Shown here: positions 8,185 to 15,782 of the stretch, piece by piece
Numbering within the stretch: the first letter of the stretch is position 1
Layout: each line of letters begins with the position of its first letter
Origin: CAZEHS01 sp964649745
GTDB taxonomy: Bacteria; Bacillota; Clostridia; Peptostreptococcales; Acidaminobacteraceae
Assembly (NCBI GenBank): GCA_964649745.1
Contig: CAZYQI010000003.1
Coordinates: 62,001 to 126,000, forward strand
Length of the DNA stretch: 64,000 bases
Direction: 5' to 3'
The notes under the pieces: model-generated
Told to the model about the DNA's origin: nothing
Seen by the model: only the letters and a program-made list of their open reading frames with translations
The model's database searches: none
Made by a program: the position numbers and the translations under genes

Positions 8185-8375
8185 GCCACGGATAACACGG
8201 TGTGTTTTTTACCTTCCTCCGATGAGAAGGTTGAAGGTCCATCCCCCTCTTGAGGGGGAAAGGAGCAACGCGGAAAGGGGGAGTGCGAACCGTACAACTC
8301 CCACCGTCACCTTCGGTGCCACCTCCCTCAAGAGGGAGGTCAAGATTTTCCGTGTCAATCCGTGTGATCCGTGGC
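8185..8375. repeat. MITE-like element with 16-bp terminal inverted repeats
   Basis: Ends GCCACGGATAACACGG (8185-8200) and its inverted copy at 8360-8375 match at 15 of 16 bases. Inside are two more perfect palindromes: CCCCCTC-TT-GAGGGGG (8243-8258) and an 18-bp CCTCCCTC-AA-GAGGGAGG (8322-8339). There is no ORF inside. It fills the gap between the MBOAT and SGNH genes and ends 11 bases from the MBOAT stop. The shape fits a non-autonomous miniature element or another dispersed repeat; copy number cannot be judged from this window. Confidence 0.65.
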
Positions 8376-8386
8376 GAATAGGCTTT

Positions 8387-9850
8387 TTAAAACTGAAAAT
8401 AGATAAAGTCCTGATTACCGAACTTCCCTACTACCAAGATCACCAACACCACCGCATAGTACACCGCCCAGCGCTGCCATGACGGCTGCCTGAGGAGAAG
8501 CGCACGGACGCTTTCCCGCCGTTGGAGGAGGTGTGCGGTTTCCATGATCACGATTGCGCCAGCCGCAATCCAGATATCCGCAGCCTTCAGCCCCAGGCTA
8601 TTCACGACACCGGCAACATATCCCGGATTCGCCACCTTCCCGATTCCATCGAAGAGATGGGTGGCGATGTAGACCGCCTCCGGCAGATGAGGAGCACGGA
8701 AGAATATCCATGCGAAGCAAACCAGACAGAAGGTGGTGAACACCTGAAGCATTTTATGCAGCTGCGGCAGCCTGGTAAGGCCGATGGAATCTGCGAATTT
8801 CCTGCGGGCAGCCTTCGTCCAGATGGCGAACAGCAGATAGAAGGCGTTGATGCCTCCCCATGCCATGAAGGTCCAGTTGGCACCATGCCACAGGCCGCTC
8901 ACAACAAAGGTGACGGCCAGGTTGAATTGCCATCGCCAATAGCCTGACCGGTTCCCGCCAAGTGAAATATACAGGTAGTCCTTGAACCAGGTTGAAAGGG
9001 AAATATGCCACCGTTTCCAGAATTCCGAGATGTTTTTAGAATAGTAGGGTCGGTCGAAGTTCTTCATCAGTTTGAAGCCCATCACCTGCGCCGCCCCAAT
9101 GGCCACATCCGAGTACCCCGAAAAATCACAGTAGATTTGAACGGCAAAAAGAACGGTGGCAATGATAAGACCCAGTCCTTCAAAATGCGTTGGATCGGCG
9201 TATACCGTATTAACGGCAACCGCTATCCGGTCGGCAATGACCATTTTCTTGAACAGACCCCACGCCATAAGCTTGAGGCCGTCGGTTACCCGTCTGTACT
9301 CAAAGCGGTGCTCCTCACGGAACTGGTGCAGCAGGTTCTGAGGCCGTTCGATGGGCCCTGCCACCAGCTGGGGATAGAACATGACGTAAAGGGAATAGAT
9401 GCCGAAATGCCGCTCCGCCTTCTGGTGCCCCCGGTATACCTCGATGACATAGCTGAGGCTCTGGAAGGTGTGGAACGACAATCCGATGGGCAGGATCAGG
9501 TTCAGTGCTCCGATGGGATAGTTCCACCCCACCGCCTGGGCCAGATGGGACAGGTTGGCGTTGAAGAAATTGAAATATTTGAACACGAAAAGAATCAGGC
9601 AGGTGGTCACGATACTGAATATCAGATAATTCTTCCGCCTTGCCCCCTGGGACTCTTCGATCCAAATACCCGCAAAATAGTCCACTACAATAGTGAGTGC
9701 AAGAATAAGGATGTATACCGGGATAAAATACATATAGAACAGGCAGCTGGCCCCAAGCAGAAGACCCCACCTGAATTTATGCGGTAAAAGAAAGTAGAGC
9801 AGTGTGACGATTGGGAAAAACAACATGAATTCAAAGGAATTGAACAGCAT
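8387..9850 (-). CDS. MBOAT family O-acyltransferase (AlgI-like)
   Basis: This 487-residue polytopic membrane protein has the AlgI/DltB-type MBOAT signature. FWKRWHISLSTWFKDYLYIS and SLGGNR are followed by VVSGLWHGANWTFMAWG, which contains the catalytic-site His. It is predicted to pass acyl groups across the membrane onto a polysaccharide or teichoic-type polymer. The ATG at 9850 is chosen over an upstream in-frame ATG because AGGAGAGG precedes it. Its partner is the SGNH protein downstream, with a repeat element lying between them. No polymer synthase is adjacent, although an exopolysaccharide operon lies about 12 kb away. Confidence 0.9.
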   Translation of the reverse strand: MLFNSFEFMLFFPIVTLLYFLLPHKFRWGLLLGASCLFYMYFIPVYILILALTIVVDYFAGIWIEESQGARRKNYLIFSIVTTCLILFVFKYFNFFNANLSHLAQAVGWNYPIGALNLILPIGLSFHTFQSLSYVIEVYRGHQKAERHFGIYSLYVMFYPQLVAGPIERPQNLLHQFREEHRFEYRRVTDGLKLMAWGLFKKMVIADRIAVAVNTVYADPTHFEGLGLIIATVLFAVQIYCDFSGYSDVAIGAAQVMGFKLMKNFDRPYYSKNISEFWKRWHISLSTWFKDYLYISLGGNRSGYWRWQFNLAVTFVVSGLWHGANWTFMAWGGINAFYLLFAIWTKAARRKFADSIGLTRLPQLHKMLQVFTTFCLVCFAWIFFRAPHLPEAVYIATHLFDGIGKVANPGYVAGVVNSLGLKAADIWIAAGAIVIMETAHLLQRRESVRALLLRQPSWQRWAVYYAVVLVILVVGKFGNQDFIYFQF

Positions 9851-10090
9851 TTGATATCCTCTCCTATTAAAAACGTTACTTGAACTATCATACCACATGG
9901 ATTCGACTGTTATTGTCAAAATTCAGTTTACCATAACGAATCCGTCCCCGGGCTTGTTATTTGCTGTGGAACAGCATAATTTCAGATCAAATGGGTATAT
10001 ATATAGTGCGAAAATCTTACGTTCAGATGATTTGAACTGGTGTTGTTCATCGGCGCGGGAACCCGCGCCAAAAGAGAAGAGGTGACGAGC

Positions 10091-11248
10091 ATGTACTGCT
10101 CTCGAAAAACCATCGCCGCCCTGCTGATGCTGATTCTGGTATCAACAGCACTGCTTAGTGGCGCGGCAGCGCCGGAGCGGCAGGTCATTGTGGAATTCAG
10201 GCCAGGCACGGCGGCCGTTGAAAAGGATATTACCGGCAAAGCCCTTGGGCTTTCCTGGATTAGCGATCTGAGTATTGTTAACGCACGATCAGTCCGCATG
10301 CCGGAAGCCCGAATGGAAGCTTTGCTTAAAAACCCCAATGTTTTGGCCGTTCATGAGGATGTTGTTGTGAATGCAATGGGAAAACCCTCCAAGCCACCGG
10401 TCCCGCAAGCTCCGCAGGTAACGCCTTGGGGGATTACAGAAATCAAGGCGAGTGACGTTAATCTTGATGGCAGAATGATCAAGGTCGGCGTTATTGATAC
10501 GGGCATCGATTCCACCCATCCAGACCTTTCCGGTATGGTCAAGGGCGGTATCAACTTCATCAATTCACGCAAAAGCGCAATGGATGACAACGGCCACGGG
10601 ACCCATGTTTCCGGAACCATTGCAGCCGTCGACAACAGCATCGGCGTTGTGGGCGTAAGTCAGCATATCGAGCTATATTCCCTTAAGGTACTGAACGCCA
10701 GCGGCAGCGGATACCTGTCCGATATCATTGAGGCACTCCAGTGGGCTACCGGTATGAATGGCGGAACGAGGCTTGATGTTGTGAATATGAGCCTGGGTAC
10801 CGACAGTGACGCGCCCCTGTTCCGGTCTGCCATTGACGCTGTTGCATCAGACGGCCTGATCATGGTGGCCGCGGCAGGCAACGACGGCACAGATGTCGAT
10901 TATCCGGCAGCATACCCCGGCGTAATGGCGATTGCAGCCGTTGACATTGGTCACAATGCCGCCTACTTCACGTCTCCAGGTACCGAAGTGGATCTTGCCG
11001 CTCCGGGAGTTGACGTCTATTCAACGGTTCCAGGAGGGAAATACGCCTCCTATAACGGTACCTCCATGGCCACACCTCACGTTACCGGCACGGTTGCGTT
11101 GATACTGGAATCACACGGCCCGGGAGCGCTGACATACAATATGATTCTTGAACATCTCACTGAAACCGCAGCACCTCTTGATGGTGGTGAGAACACCGTC
11201 GGCGCCGGCCTGGTGGATGCATTGGCAGCCGTTAATTACAGTAAATAG
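10091..11248 (+). CDS. Secreted S8 subtilisin-like serine protease
   Basis: This 385-residue protein has a signal peptide (MYCSRKTIAALLMLILVSTA, cleavage likely after GAAA), an I9-type propeptide (about residues 30-95) and a subtilase domain. The triad is visible: Asp136 in GVIDTGID, His169 in DDNGHGTHVSG and Ser325 in NGTSMATPH. The oxyanion Asn is in AAAGNDG. It should be an extracellular or wall-associated protease. The ATG at 10091 has AAGAGGTG upstream, and an ATG 17 codons earlier is unlikely. It diverges from the MBOAT gene and ends in a clear terminator, so it is probably a single-gene unit. Confidence 0.92.
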   Translation: MYCSRKTIAALLMLILVSTALLSGAAAPERQVIVEFRPGTAAVEKDITGKALGLSWISDLSIVNARSVRMPEARMEALLKNPNVLAVHEDVVVNAMGKPSKPPVPQAPQVTPWGITEIKASDVNLDGRMIKVGVIDTGIDSTHPDLSGMVKGGINFINSRKSAMDDNGHGTHVSGTIAAVDNSIGVVGVSQHIELYSLKVLNASGSGYLSDIIEALQWATGMNGGTRLDVVNMSLGTDSDAPLFRSAIDAVASDGLIMVAAAGNDGTDVDYPAAYPGVMAIAAVDIGHNAAYFTSPGTEVDLAAPGVDVYSTVPGGKYASYNGTSMATPHVTGTVALILESHGPGALTYNMILEHLTETAAPLDGGENTVGAGLVDALAAVNYSK

Positions 11249-11262
11249 ACATGGCTGCATGG

Positions 11263-11297
11263 CCCCTCGGAAATATTTCGAGGGGTTTTAAATTTTT
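11263..11297 (+). terminator. Terminator of the subtilase gene
   Basis: A CCCCTCG stem (11263-11269) pairs with CGAGGGG (11279-11285), followed by a T-rich tract TTTTAAATTTTT. Confidence 0.85.
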
Positions 11298-11310
11298 GCC
11301 GAAATATTAA

Positions 11311-11338
11311 TTTCAATGTACAACTGTTTTGTTATACA
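11311..11338 (+). promoter_or_regulatory. Putative hgcA promoter overlapped by an inverted repeat
   Basis: TTTCAA (11311-11316) and TATACA (11333-11338) are spaced by 16 bases and could be -35 and -10 boxes. An inverted repeat TGTACAAC (11317-11324) / GTTATACA (11331-11338), matching at 7 of 8 positions, fills the spacer and the -10 box, which is where a repressor would sit. The MarR protein encoded at the end of the operon is a candidate ligand. This is a visual assignment only. Confidence 0.4.
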
Positions 11339-11399
11339 ATTATTTTATAGATGACTGCCTAAGGTTCACCGGCAGAATCAATTCATATGGAGGATAGCG

Positions 11400-12479
11400 A
11401 TGAAACCACTCCCCTTAACCTCTTCACCGGAAAGCGCTTGCTGCCCGCCCACAGTTCATGACTTCAGCCAATATCCCTGGATAATCGGCGCCATCGAGTC
11501 CGCCGCCGGCCCAGTGCCTGTGGTGTCAGCCGACTTAACCAATCGGGACCGTATCGGAGCCTATAAGGTTCGGTGGGGGATCGAACGTAATAATTACAGC
11601 GTTCCACCTGGACTTTATGCCGTTGGAAATCCTGACAGTGATTCACCGGTGCTGGTTACAGCAAATTATAAGCTCACTCTGGACACATTGCGCTGTGAAC
11701 TTTCCGACATAGATGTCTGGATTCTTGTGCTGGACACCAAGGGCATAAACGTATGGTGCGCTGCCGGCAAGGGAACCTTTGGTACCGCAGAGCTGATAAA
11801 AAGGATTGTCGCAGTGCGACTGAAAGCGGTTGTGAATCATCGTACACTCATTCTTCCCCAGCTAGGCGCCCCAGGTGTTTCGGCTCATGAAGTCGCCCGT
11901 ATCTCCGGTTTTAAGGTCATCTATGGCCCTGTCCGGGCCCGGGATGTCAAGACATTCCTATCCAACGGCATGAAGGCCACACCGGAAATGCGGCGGGTTC
12001 ACTTCACAACCCGAGACCGTTTTGTACTGACACCGGTGGAGCTGGTTCCCGCTTTAAAATCCGCCATCTTCGCCTTTGGAATACTGTTCATCCTTAACAG
12101 TGTTGGCGCAACCCGTTTCAACGGGGTGGACATGCTGGCGGTTTTAGGTGCCGTCTTTACAGGTGCCGTAGTGGCCCCCATCTTGCTGCCATGGATTCCG
12201 GGCCCCATGTTTTCCCTGAAAGGCGCCCTTCTCGGCCTTTTATGGGCTGCGGCACTGATTGCATCAACGACACCCGGCATGCTGTGTGCAATCGCCTATT
12301 TGCTGCTGTTGCCTTCCATAACAGCCTTCCTAGCCATGAATTTCACCGGAGCCTCCACTTACACCTCTTTTTCCGGCGTAAAAAAAGAAATGATGCTATC
12401 TGTTCCACCAATGCTGATCGCAGGCGCTCTGGGCGCACTGACACTATTGGCCGATGCCATGCTTCGCCTTGCGGCGTGA
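11400..12479 (+). CDS. hgcA: Mercury methylation corrinoid protein HgcA
   Basis: This 359-residue protein has an N-terminal corrinoid-binding domain related to the CdhD/CFeSP fold and a C-terminal membrane domain of about four to five helices (residues about 215-359). The diagnostic cap-helix motif N(V/I)WCA(A/G)GK is present as NVWCAAGK at 117-124. Cys120 is the predicted lower ligand of the corrinoid cobalt, a motif not found in CdhD proteins. In studied species HgcA carries a methyl group on its corrinoid and passes it to Hg(II), making methylmercury; both HgcA and HgcB are required. The start has ATGGAGG 8 bases upstream. HgcB follows after 11 bases. Confidence 0.95.
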   Translation: MKPLPLTSSPESACCPPTVHDFSQYPWIIGAIESAAGPVPVVSADLTNRDRIGAYKVRWGIERNNYSVPPGLYAVGNPDSDSPVLVTANYKLTLDTLRCELSDIDVWILVLDTKGINVWCAAGKGTFGTAELIKRIVAVRLKAVVNHRTLILPQLGAPGVSAHEVARISGFKVIYGPVRARDVKTFLSNGMKATPEMRRVHFTTRDRFVLTPVELVPALKSAIFAFGILFILNSVGATRFNGVDMLAVLGAVFTGAVVAPILLPWIPGPMFSLKGALLGLLWAAALIASTTPGMLCAIAYLLLLPSITAFLAMNFTGASTYTSFSGVKKEMMLSVPPMLIAGALGALTLLADAMLRLAA

Positions 12480-12490
12480 AAGGAGAGCCT

Positions 12491-12787
12491 ATGAAGCACC
12501 ATTATTTGAAGAACGTTTCATCCCTTAAGCTGAATACCGAAAAATGTGTGGGATGCGGCATGTGCAACGAGGTTTGTCCCCATGCTGTGTTCATGATGAA
12601 AGACAACAAAGCGGTTATTCAGGATTTGAATGCCTGTATGGAATGCAGCGCCTGTGTGAAGAATTGTCCGGTCTCTGCCTTATCGGCTACGTCGGGAGTC
12701 GGTTGTGCCGCTGCCATCATCAACGGGTTCCTCACCGGAACAGAGCCCAGCTGCGACTGCTCCGGCGGCGGCCCCAGCTGTTGCTGA
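12491..12787 (+). CDS. hgcB: Mercury methylation ferredoxin HgcB
   Basis: This 98-residue 2[4Fe-4S] ferredoxin has clusters formed by Cys19/22/25/29 (CVGCGMCNEVCP) and Cys49/52/55/59 (CMECSACVKNCP). It also has the HgcB-specific additions: Cys72 in GVGCAAAIINGF and a C-terminal Cys-rich tail ending in a vicinal CC. The second motif is CMECSAC, with Ser where many HgcB proteins have Gly. HgcB is thought to reduce the corrinoid of HgcA and possibly bind Hg(II) through the tail. A longer frame exists upstream, but the ATG at 12491 has AGGAGAG before it and gives the family length. It is co-transcribed with hgcA. Confidence 0.95.
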   Translation: MKHHYLKNVSSLKLNTEKCVGCGMCNEVCPHAVFMMKDNKAVIQDLNACMECSACVKNCPVSALSATSGVGCAAAIINGFLTGTEPSCDCSGGGPSCC

Positions 12788-12799
12788 TCAGGGAGGGTA

Positions 12800-13246
12800 A
12801 TGATGACGATTCAGAAGGATTCAAAACATCTTCGGGAGCAGGTTCGGCTTTTGGAGCGCAAGCTTGGCATACTGAACGAAAATGATCTCACCTGCTGCGG
12901 GGTGACCATGGCCCAGTGCCATGCCATCGTTGAAATTGGACGTGCTGAGGCTCTTTCTTTATCCGATCTGGCCGCCCTCCTGGACCTCGACAACAGCACC
13001 ACCAGCCGCACGGTGAACAATCTGGTGATCCGAGGACTTGCCCAACGGGATACCGCTCCCGAGGATCGGCGCTATGTGTCCATTGCACTGACCGCCTCTG
13101 GAACCGATATATTCAAAAGCATCGAAACCCGTATGGACACCCGCTTTTCAAACATATACGAAAAGCTTCCCGAAAACCGGAGGGATCAGGTCCTTGAGGC
13201 CGTCGAGCTGCTGTTGGAGGCCCTTGGCGAGAGAAACTGCTGCTGA
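12800..13246 (+). CDS. MarR family transcriptional regulator
   Basis: This 148-residue winged-helix protein begins 12 bases after hgcB, with GGGAGGG upstream and a tandem ATG. Family marks are the helix-turn-helix LSLSDLAALLDLDNSTTSRTVNNLV and the wing AQRDTAPEDRRYVSIALTASG, followed by a C-terminal dimerisation helix. It has CC in NDLTCCGVTMAQCH and again at the C terminus (ERNCC), so a thiol or metal effector is possible. Its place in the hgcAB operon suggests that it controls that operon, perhaps through the inverted repeat upstream of hgcA. Regulators linked to hgcAB in other species are usually ArsR-type, so a MarR partner is noteworthy. Confidence 0.88.
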   Translation: MMTIQKDSKHLREQVRLLERKLGILNENDLTCCGVTMAQCHAIVEIGRAEALSLSDLAALLDLDNSTTSRTVNNLVIRGLAQRDTAPEDRRYVSIALTASGTDIFKSIETRMDTRFSNIYEKLPENRRDQVLEAVELLLEALGERNCC

Positions 13247-13258
13247 AAAGACACCCGT

Positions 13259-13305
13259 GAAACGGCTTCCTTAACCATTGGTTACGGAGGCCGTTTCCTT
13301 TTTTT
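13259..13305 (+). terminator. Terminator of the hgcAB-marR operon
   Basis: GAAACGGC (13259-13266) pairs with GCCGTTTC (13290-13297), with further internal pairing around TTAACC/GGTTA. A seven-T run follows. Confidence 0.85.
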
Positions 13306-13389
13306 CAGCATAAAAAAATTTACTCTATTGCCGCGCATTCCTTCATATCTCAAATAAATATATTTTATCGTATGTTATATTATGGCATT

Positions 13390-13418
13390 TTGCTATTTTT
13401 TATTAAATGTGTTATTAT
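13390..13418 (+). promoter_or_regulatory. Promoter of the L25 gene
   Basis: TTGCTA (13390-13395) and TATTAT (13413-13418) are separated by 17 AT-rich bases, about 45 bases before the L25 start. Confidence 0.5.
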
Positions 13419-13464
13419 TAACATAGGTGCGGTTTACATAATCCGTCGCCAGAGGAGGATTACC

Positions 13465-14082
13465 ATGTCAAAATCATTTCTAACCACTCAGCCCCGCGAT
13501 GCTATCGGCACAAGTCGAGCAACCCATTTACGCACAAGCGGCTATATCCCCGGCGTTCTCTATGGAGGGCAAATGGATCCGCTGCCCATTATGTTTGAGA
13601 AGAACGAGCTTGAAAAATTCATGGCTTCCCACAACGTGGGCGCAAAGGTCTTTACAAATATCAATGGCAAAGAAGTTATGACATTCCTGAAAACGGTTCA
13701 AAAGGATGTGTTCGGCAATCAAATACTGAATGTCGATCTACAGGCACTTAACAAGGATGATAAGGTTAAGCTGCATGTACGGCTTCAATACGTCGGGAAA
13801 GACAAGCTGCCCCCAGATCTCTTATCGCAGGAGCTTGTGACGGATCTGGAAATTGAAACCCTGCCAGAAAATTTGATCGACACCATTGCCGTGGATGTTT
13901 CCACATTAAAAGTCGGCGATATAATCAAAGTGTCCGATCTCCAGATTTCAAAAGATTTAAAGGTAAAGGTTCTTACGGATAAAGATCTTTCCATTTTTCA
14001 GTTAATGCACCGCACTAACCGCGCAGGTTCCGAAATCCTTGAAGAATCTGCAGAAACTGAGCAGTCAGCTCCTACGCGATAA
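13465..14082 (+). CDS. rplY: Ribosomal protein L25 / general stress protein Ctc
   Basis: This 205-residue protein belongs to the long TL5/Ctc form of bL25. Residues 1-95 make the 5S-rRNA-binding L25 domain (RDAIGTSRATHLRTSGYIPGVLYG opening). The remainder is the Ctc beta domain (DKLPPDLLSQELVTDLEIE, VDVSTLKVGDIIKVSDL). It binds 5S rRNA in the large subunit and is stress-induced in Bacillus. The ATG at 13465 has AGAGGAGG seven bases upstream; the frame continues further 5' without a ribosome site. It is a single-gene unit with its own promoter and terminator. Confidence 0.93.
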   Translation: MSKSFLTTQPRDAIGTSRATHLRTSGYIPGVLYGGQMDPLPIMFEKNELEKFMASHNVGAKVFTNINGKEVMTFLKTVQKDVFGNQILNVDLQALNKDDKVKLHVRLQYVGKDKLPPDLLSQELVTDLEIETLPENLIDTIAVDVSTLKVGDIIKVSDLQISKDLKVKVLTDKDLSIFQLMHRTNRAGSEILEESAETEQSAPTR

Positions 14083-14106
14083 CCTGATAACCCTGAACTC
14101 TCCTCA

Positions 14107-14151
14107 AAAAACAGGCCGCCCCCACCGACTTTTAACGGTTGAGGGCGGCCT
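14107..14151. terminator. Shared terminator between L25 and the FMN-binding gene
   Basis: AGGCCGCCC (14113-14121) pairs with GGGCGGCCT (14143-14151). The stronger U run lies on the minus strand (six A on the plus strand at 14106-14111), so it serves the minus-strand FMN-binding/flavodoxin operon and probably L25 too. Confidence 0.8.
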
Positions 14152-14179
14152 TTAACATGGTTTGAAGCCGTATTTTTTC

Positions 14180-14578
14180 TTACTGCTTCAGCAGCGCATT
14201 CTCTACTGCTTTCCGGATCACCTTGCTGGAGCTGGTGGCTCCACTGACAGAATCCACATCCGTTGTCTGCTTCTCCACTATTGTATGGATGATCGTCTCG
14301 GCAGAGGCACCCTTGCCGTTTTTGTGTTCAAGGAGCTTCACATCTGTCATAATGCCATTTTTCACAGCCACTCGGACCTTTGCATAAACAAATCCTGCGT
14401 CAAAATCCCCTTCGTAGGTTCCGTCCGGCACCCGTGTAATGTCAATGCCGGAGAACGTCATATCCCGAACGGTGGCTTTATATTTCCCCATGTTCACTAG
14501 AAAGATTCCCCCGGATACAACCGCGATCACTGAAATAATGCCGGCAATGAGCAGGAGTATTTTTTTAGGGCTCTTCAC
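14180..14578 (-). CDS. Membrane-anchored FMN-binding domain protein
   Basis: This 132-residue protein has one N-terminal membrane helix (ILLLIAGIISVIAVVSGGIFLV) and an extracytoplasmic FMN-binding domain like that of RnfG/NqrC. DVDSVSGATSSS contains the SGAT motif where FMN is attached through a phosphoester to Thr by ApbE in related proteins. It probably carries electrons outside the membrane in extracellular or Rnf-like electron transfer. I choose the GTG at 14578 because AGGAGGGGGAG precedes it; an ATG 11 codons earlier lies inside the upstream gene. It follows the flavodoxin stop by one base. No ApbE or Rnf gene is in view. Confidence 0.8.
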   Translation of the reverse strand: MKSPKKILLLIAGIISVIAVVSGGIFLVNMGKYKATVRDMTFSGIDITRVPDGTYEGDFDAGFVYAKVRVAVKNGIMTDVKLLEHKNGKGASAETIIHTIVEKQTTDVDSVSGATSSSKVIRKAVENALLKQ

Positions 14579-14579
14579 C

Positions 14580-14999
14580 TTACTCCCCCTCCTTGATTGC
14601 GTTTCTGGCATATTCTACTGCCCCCGCAATGTCATCCTTGTTTGGGTGAGAAAATCCCTTGAAGAGAAAGCCCCCCTCACAGATATATTCCTTTTCCTTG
14701 ACCACAATCCCCCGTTCCGCTAAGGGGTTACGCAGTCCGACCTGAGGCGTTTTACCGGCCGATGATGTGATCAGGGCTGCTGTCTTCACATGATGCGGTG
14801 TAAGGGCATTTACGAACTCCAACAATTCCGGCTTGCAGGCGCCTCCATAGATTCCGCTTACAATCAGAAAAAGGTCGTATCCCTCCAGTAGAGGCTTTTC
14901 AGTCACATTATACGCAGGAACATTCAACTCTTTCGAAATCGCTTGGGCGATTTTTTTGCTGTGCCCTGTCATGCTGGCATAAACCACTGCTGTTTTCAT
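14580..14999 (-). CDS. Flavodoxin family protein
   Basis: This 139-residue protein has a flavodoxin fold. The FMN-phosphate loop reads YASMTGHSKKIA, followed by the LFLIVSGIYGGACKP flavin-edge loop. It is a cytoplasmic one- or two-electron carrier and likely replaces ferredoxin in some reactions. TGGAGGG stands before the ATG. It is transcribed with the membrane FMN-binding protein that begins one base after its stop. That pairing suggests cytoplasmic flavodoxin and an external flavoprotein in one route, but partners for crossing the membrane are not encoded here. Confidence 0.85.
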   Translation of the reverse strand: MKTAVVYASMTGHSKKIAQAISKELNVPAYNVTEKPLLEGYDLFLIVSGIYGGACKPELLEFVNALTPHHVKTAALITSSAGKTPQVGLRNPLAERGIVVKEKEYICEGGFLFKGFSHPNKDDIAGAVEYARNAIKEGE

Positions 15000-15104
15000 T
15001 GGAATCCCTCCATATGTTCAATTGACGGCAATACCTATGTACATACTGTATTCCTCCCACGCTTAACCGTCAATTATCATACGCTTATGAAGTTCTTAAT
15101 AAAA

Positions 15105-15131
15105 AACAAAACCACAAATCAGAATTTGTGG
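15105..15131 (-). terminator. Terminator of the methyltransferase gene
   Basis: On the minus strand CCACAAAT/ATTTGTGG (arms 15112-15119 and 15124-15131) with a four-base loop is followed by a TTTTGTTTTTT run. Confidence 0.8.
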
Positions 15132-15165
15132 TCTAAGAGGAATCTTGATTTTACAACACTTACTG

Positions 15166-15741
15166 TCAGCACCGTACGGCTGTTACACTATAATAATCAT
15201 CCCCAAGTAATACGGGGGCCTCCGGCTCCCAACCGGTTTGCCTCAAGAGATCACTTAGTTTTTCCGGCGAAATCCGTATGTGGATGGGGGGGCCCTGAGG
15301 CTGCTCCTTTACATCCCATTCGATGATGCTTATTCGTCCTCCGGGGGCCACCGCTTTGGCGGCCAGTCGGAAAAAAGCAGCCAGATCCGGCAGTTCATGT
15401 GCCACATGACACATCACCGCCTTTTGAACCGGCTCTTCCTCCCACGTAAGCTCCATAAGATCCTGCTGGTGTACCACAAGGTTCACAGGTTTTTCTTCAA
15501 AGCTTTGAAGCATCCGATCAATAAGTACCTGAGAGCGTTCCACTGCATACACCTTGCCCGTATCCCCCACCCTATCCAGAGCATAGGGAATAAAAATACC
15601 GGTTCCACTTCCAAAATCGGCTATGGTGTCCCCACGCTCCACTCCCAGGTCTGCAAGGATTTTTTCAGGATTCAGACTTTTCAGCCGTTCCGGCCTTTCA
15701 AGCTTGGCCCAGAATTCTTCTTTAAATACACCGTCATGCAT
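15166..15741 (-). CDS. Class I SAM-dependent methyltransferase
   Basis: This 191-residue protein has the Rossmann-like methyltransferase fold. Motif I is IADFGSGTGIF (about residue 40), the acidic residue after strand 2 is in VYAVERS, motif IV region is QKAVMCHVAHELPD, and a PGGRISIIEWDVKEQ strand follows, as in UbiE/Methyltransf_11 proteins. The acceptor is not predictable; related clostridial proteins are left unassigned. It is separated from the ferredoxin gene upstream by about 40 bases and may be co-transcribed with it. Confidence 0.85.
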   Translation of the reverse strand: MHDGVFKEEFWAKLERPERLKSLNPEKILADLGVERGDTIADFGSGTGIFIPYALDRVGDTGKVYAVERSQVLIDRMLQSFEEKPVNLVVHQQDLMELTWEEEPVQKAVMCHVAHELPDLAAFFRLAAKAVAPGGRISIIEWDVKEQPQGPPIHIRISPEKLSDLLRQTGWEPEAPVLLGDDYYSVTAVRC

Positions 15742-15782
15742 AGCTGTTGCCTCCCGCTGTACGATTCCCTACGCCGTTTGGT

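Noticed and set aside
9005..9787. Plus-strand frame, 260 codons, opposite the MBOAT gene
   Set aside because: Shadow of a GC-rich membrane-protein gene; no ribosome site and no recognisable motif.
12191..12490. 5' extension of the hgcB frame to an upstream ATG
   Set aside because: It overlaps hgcA in another frame, has no ribosome site, and HgcB family length starts at 12491.
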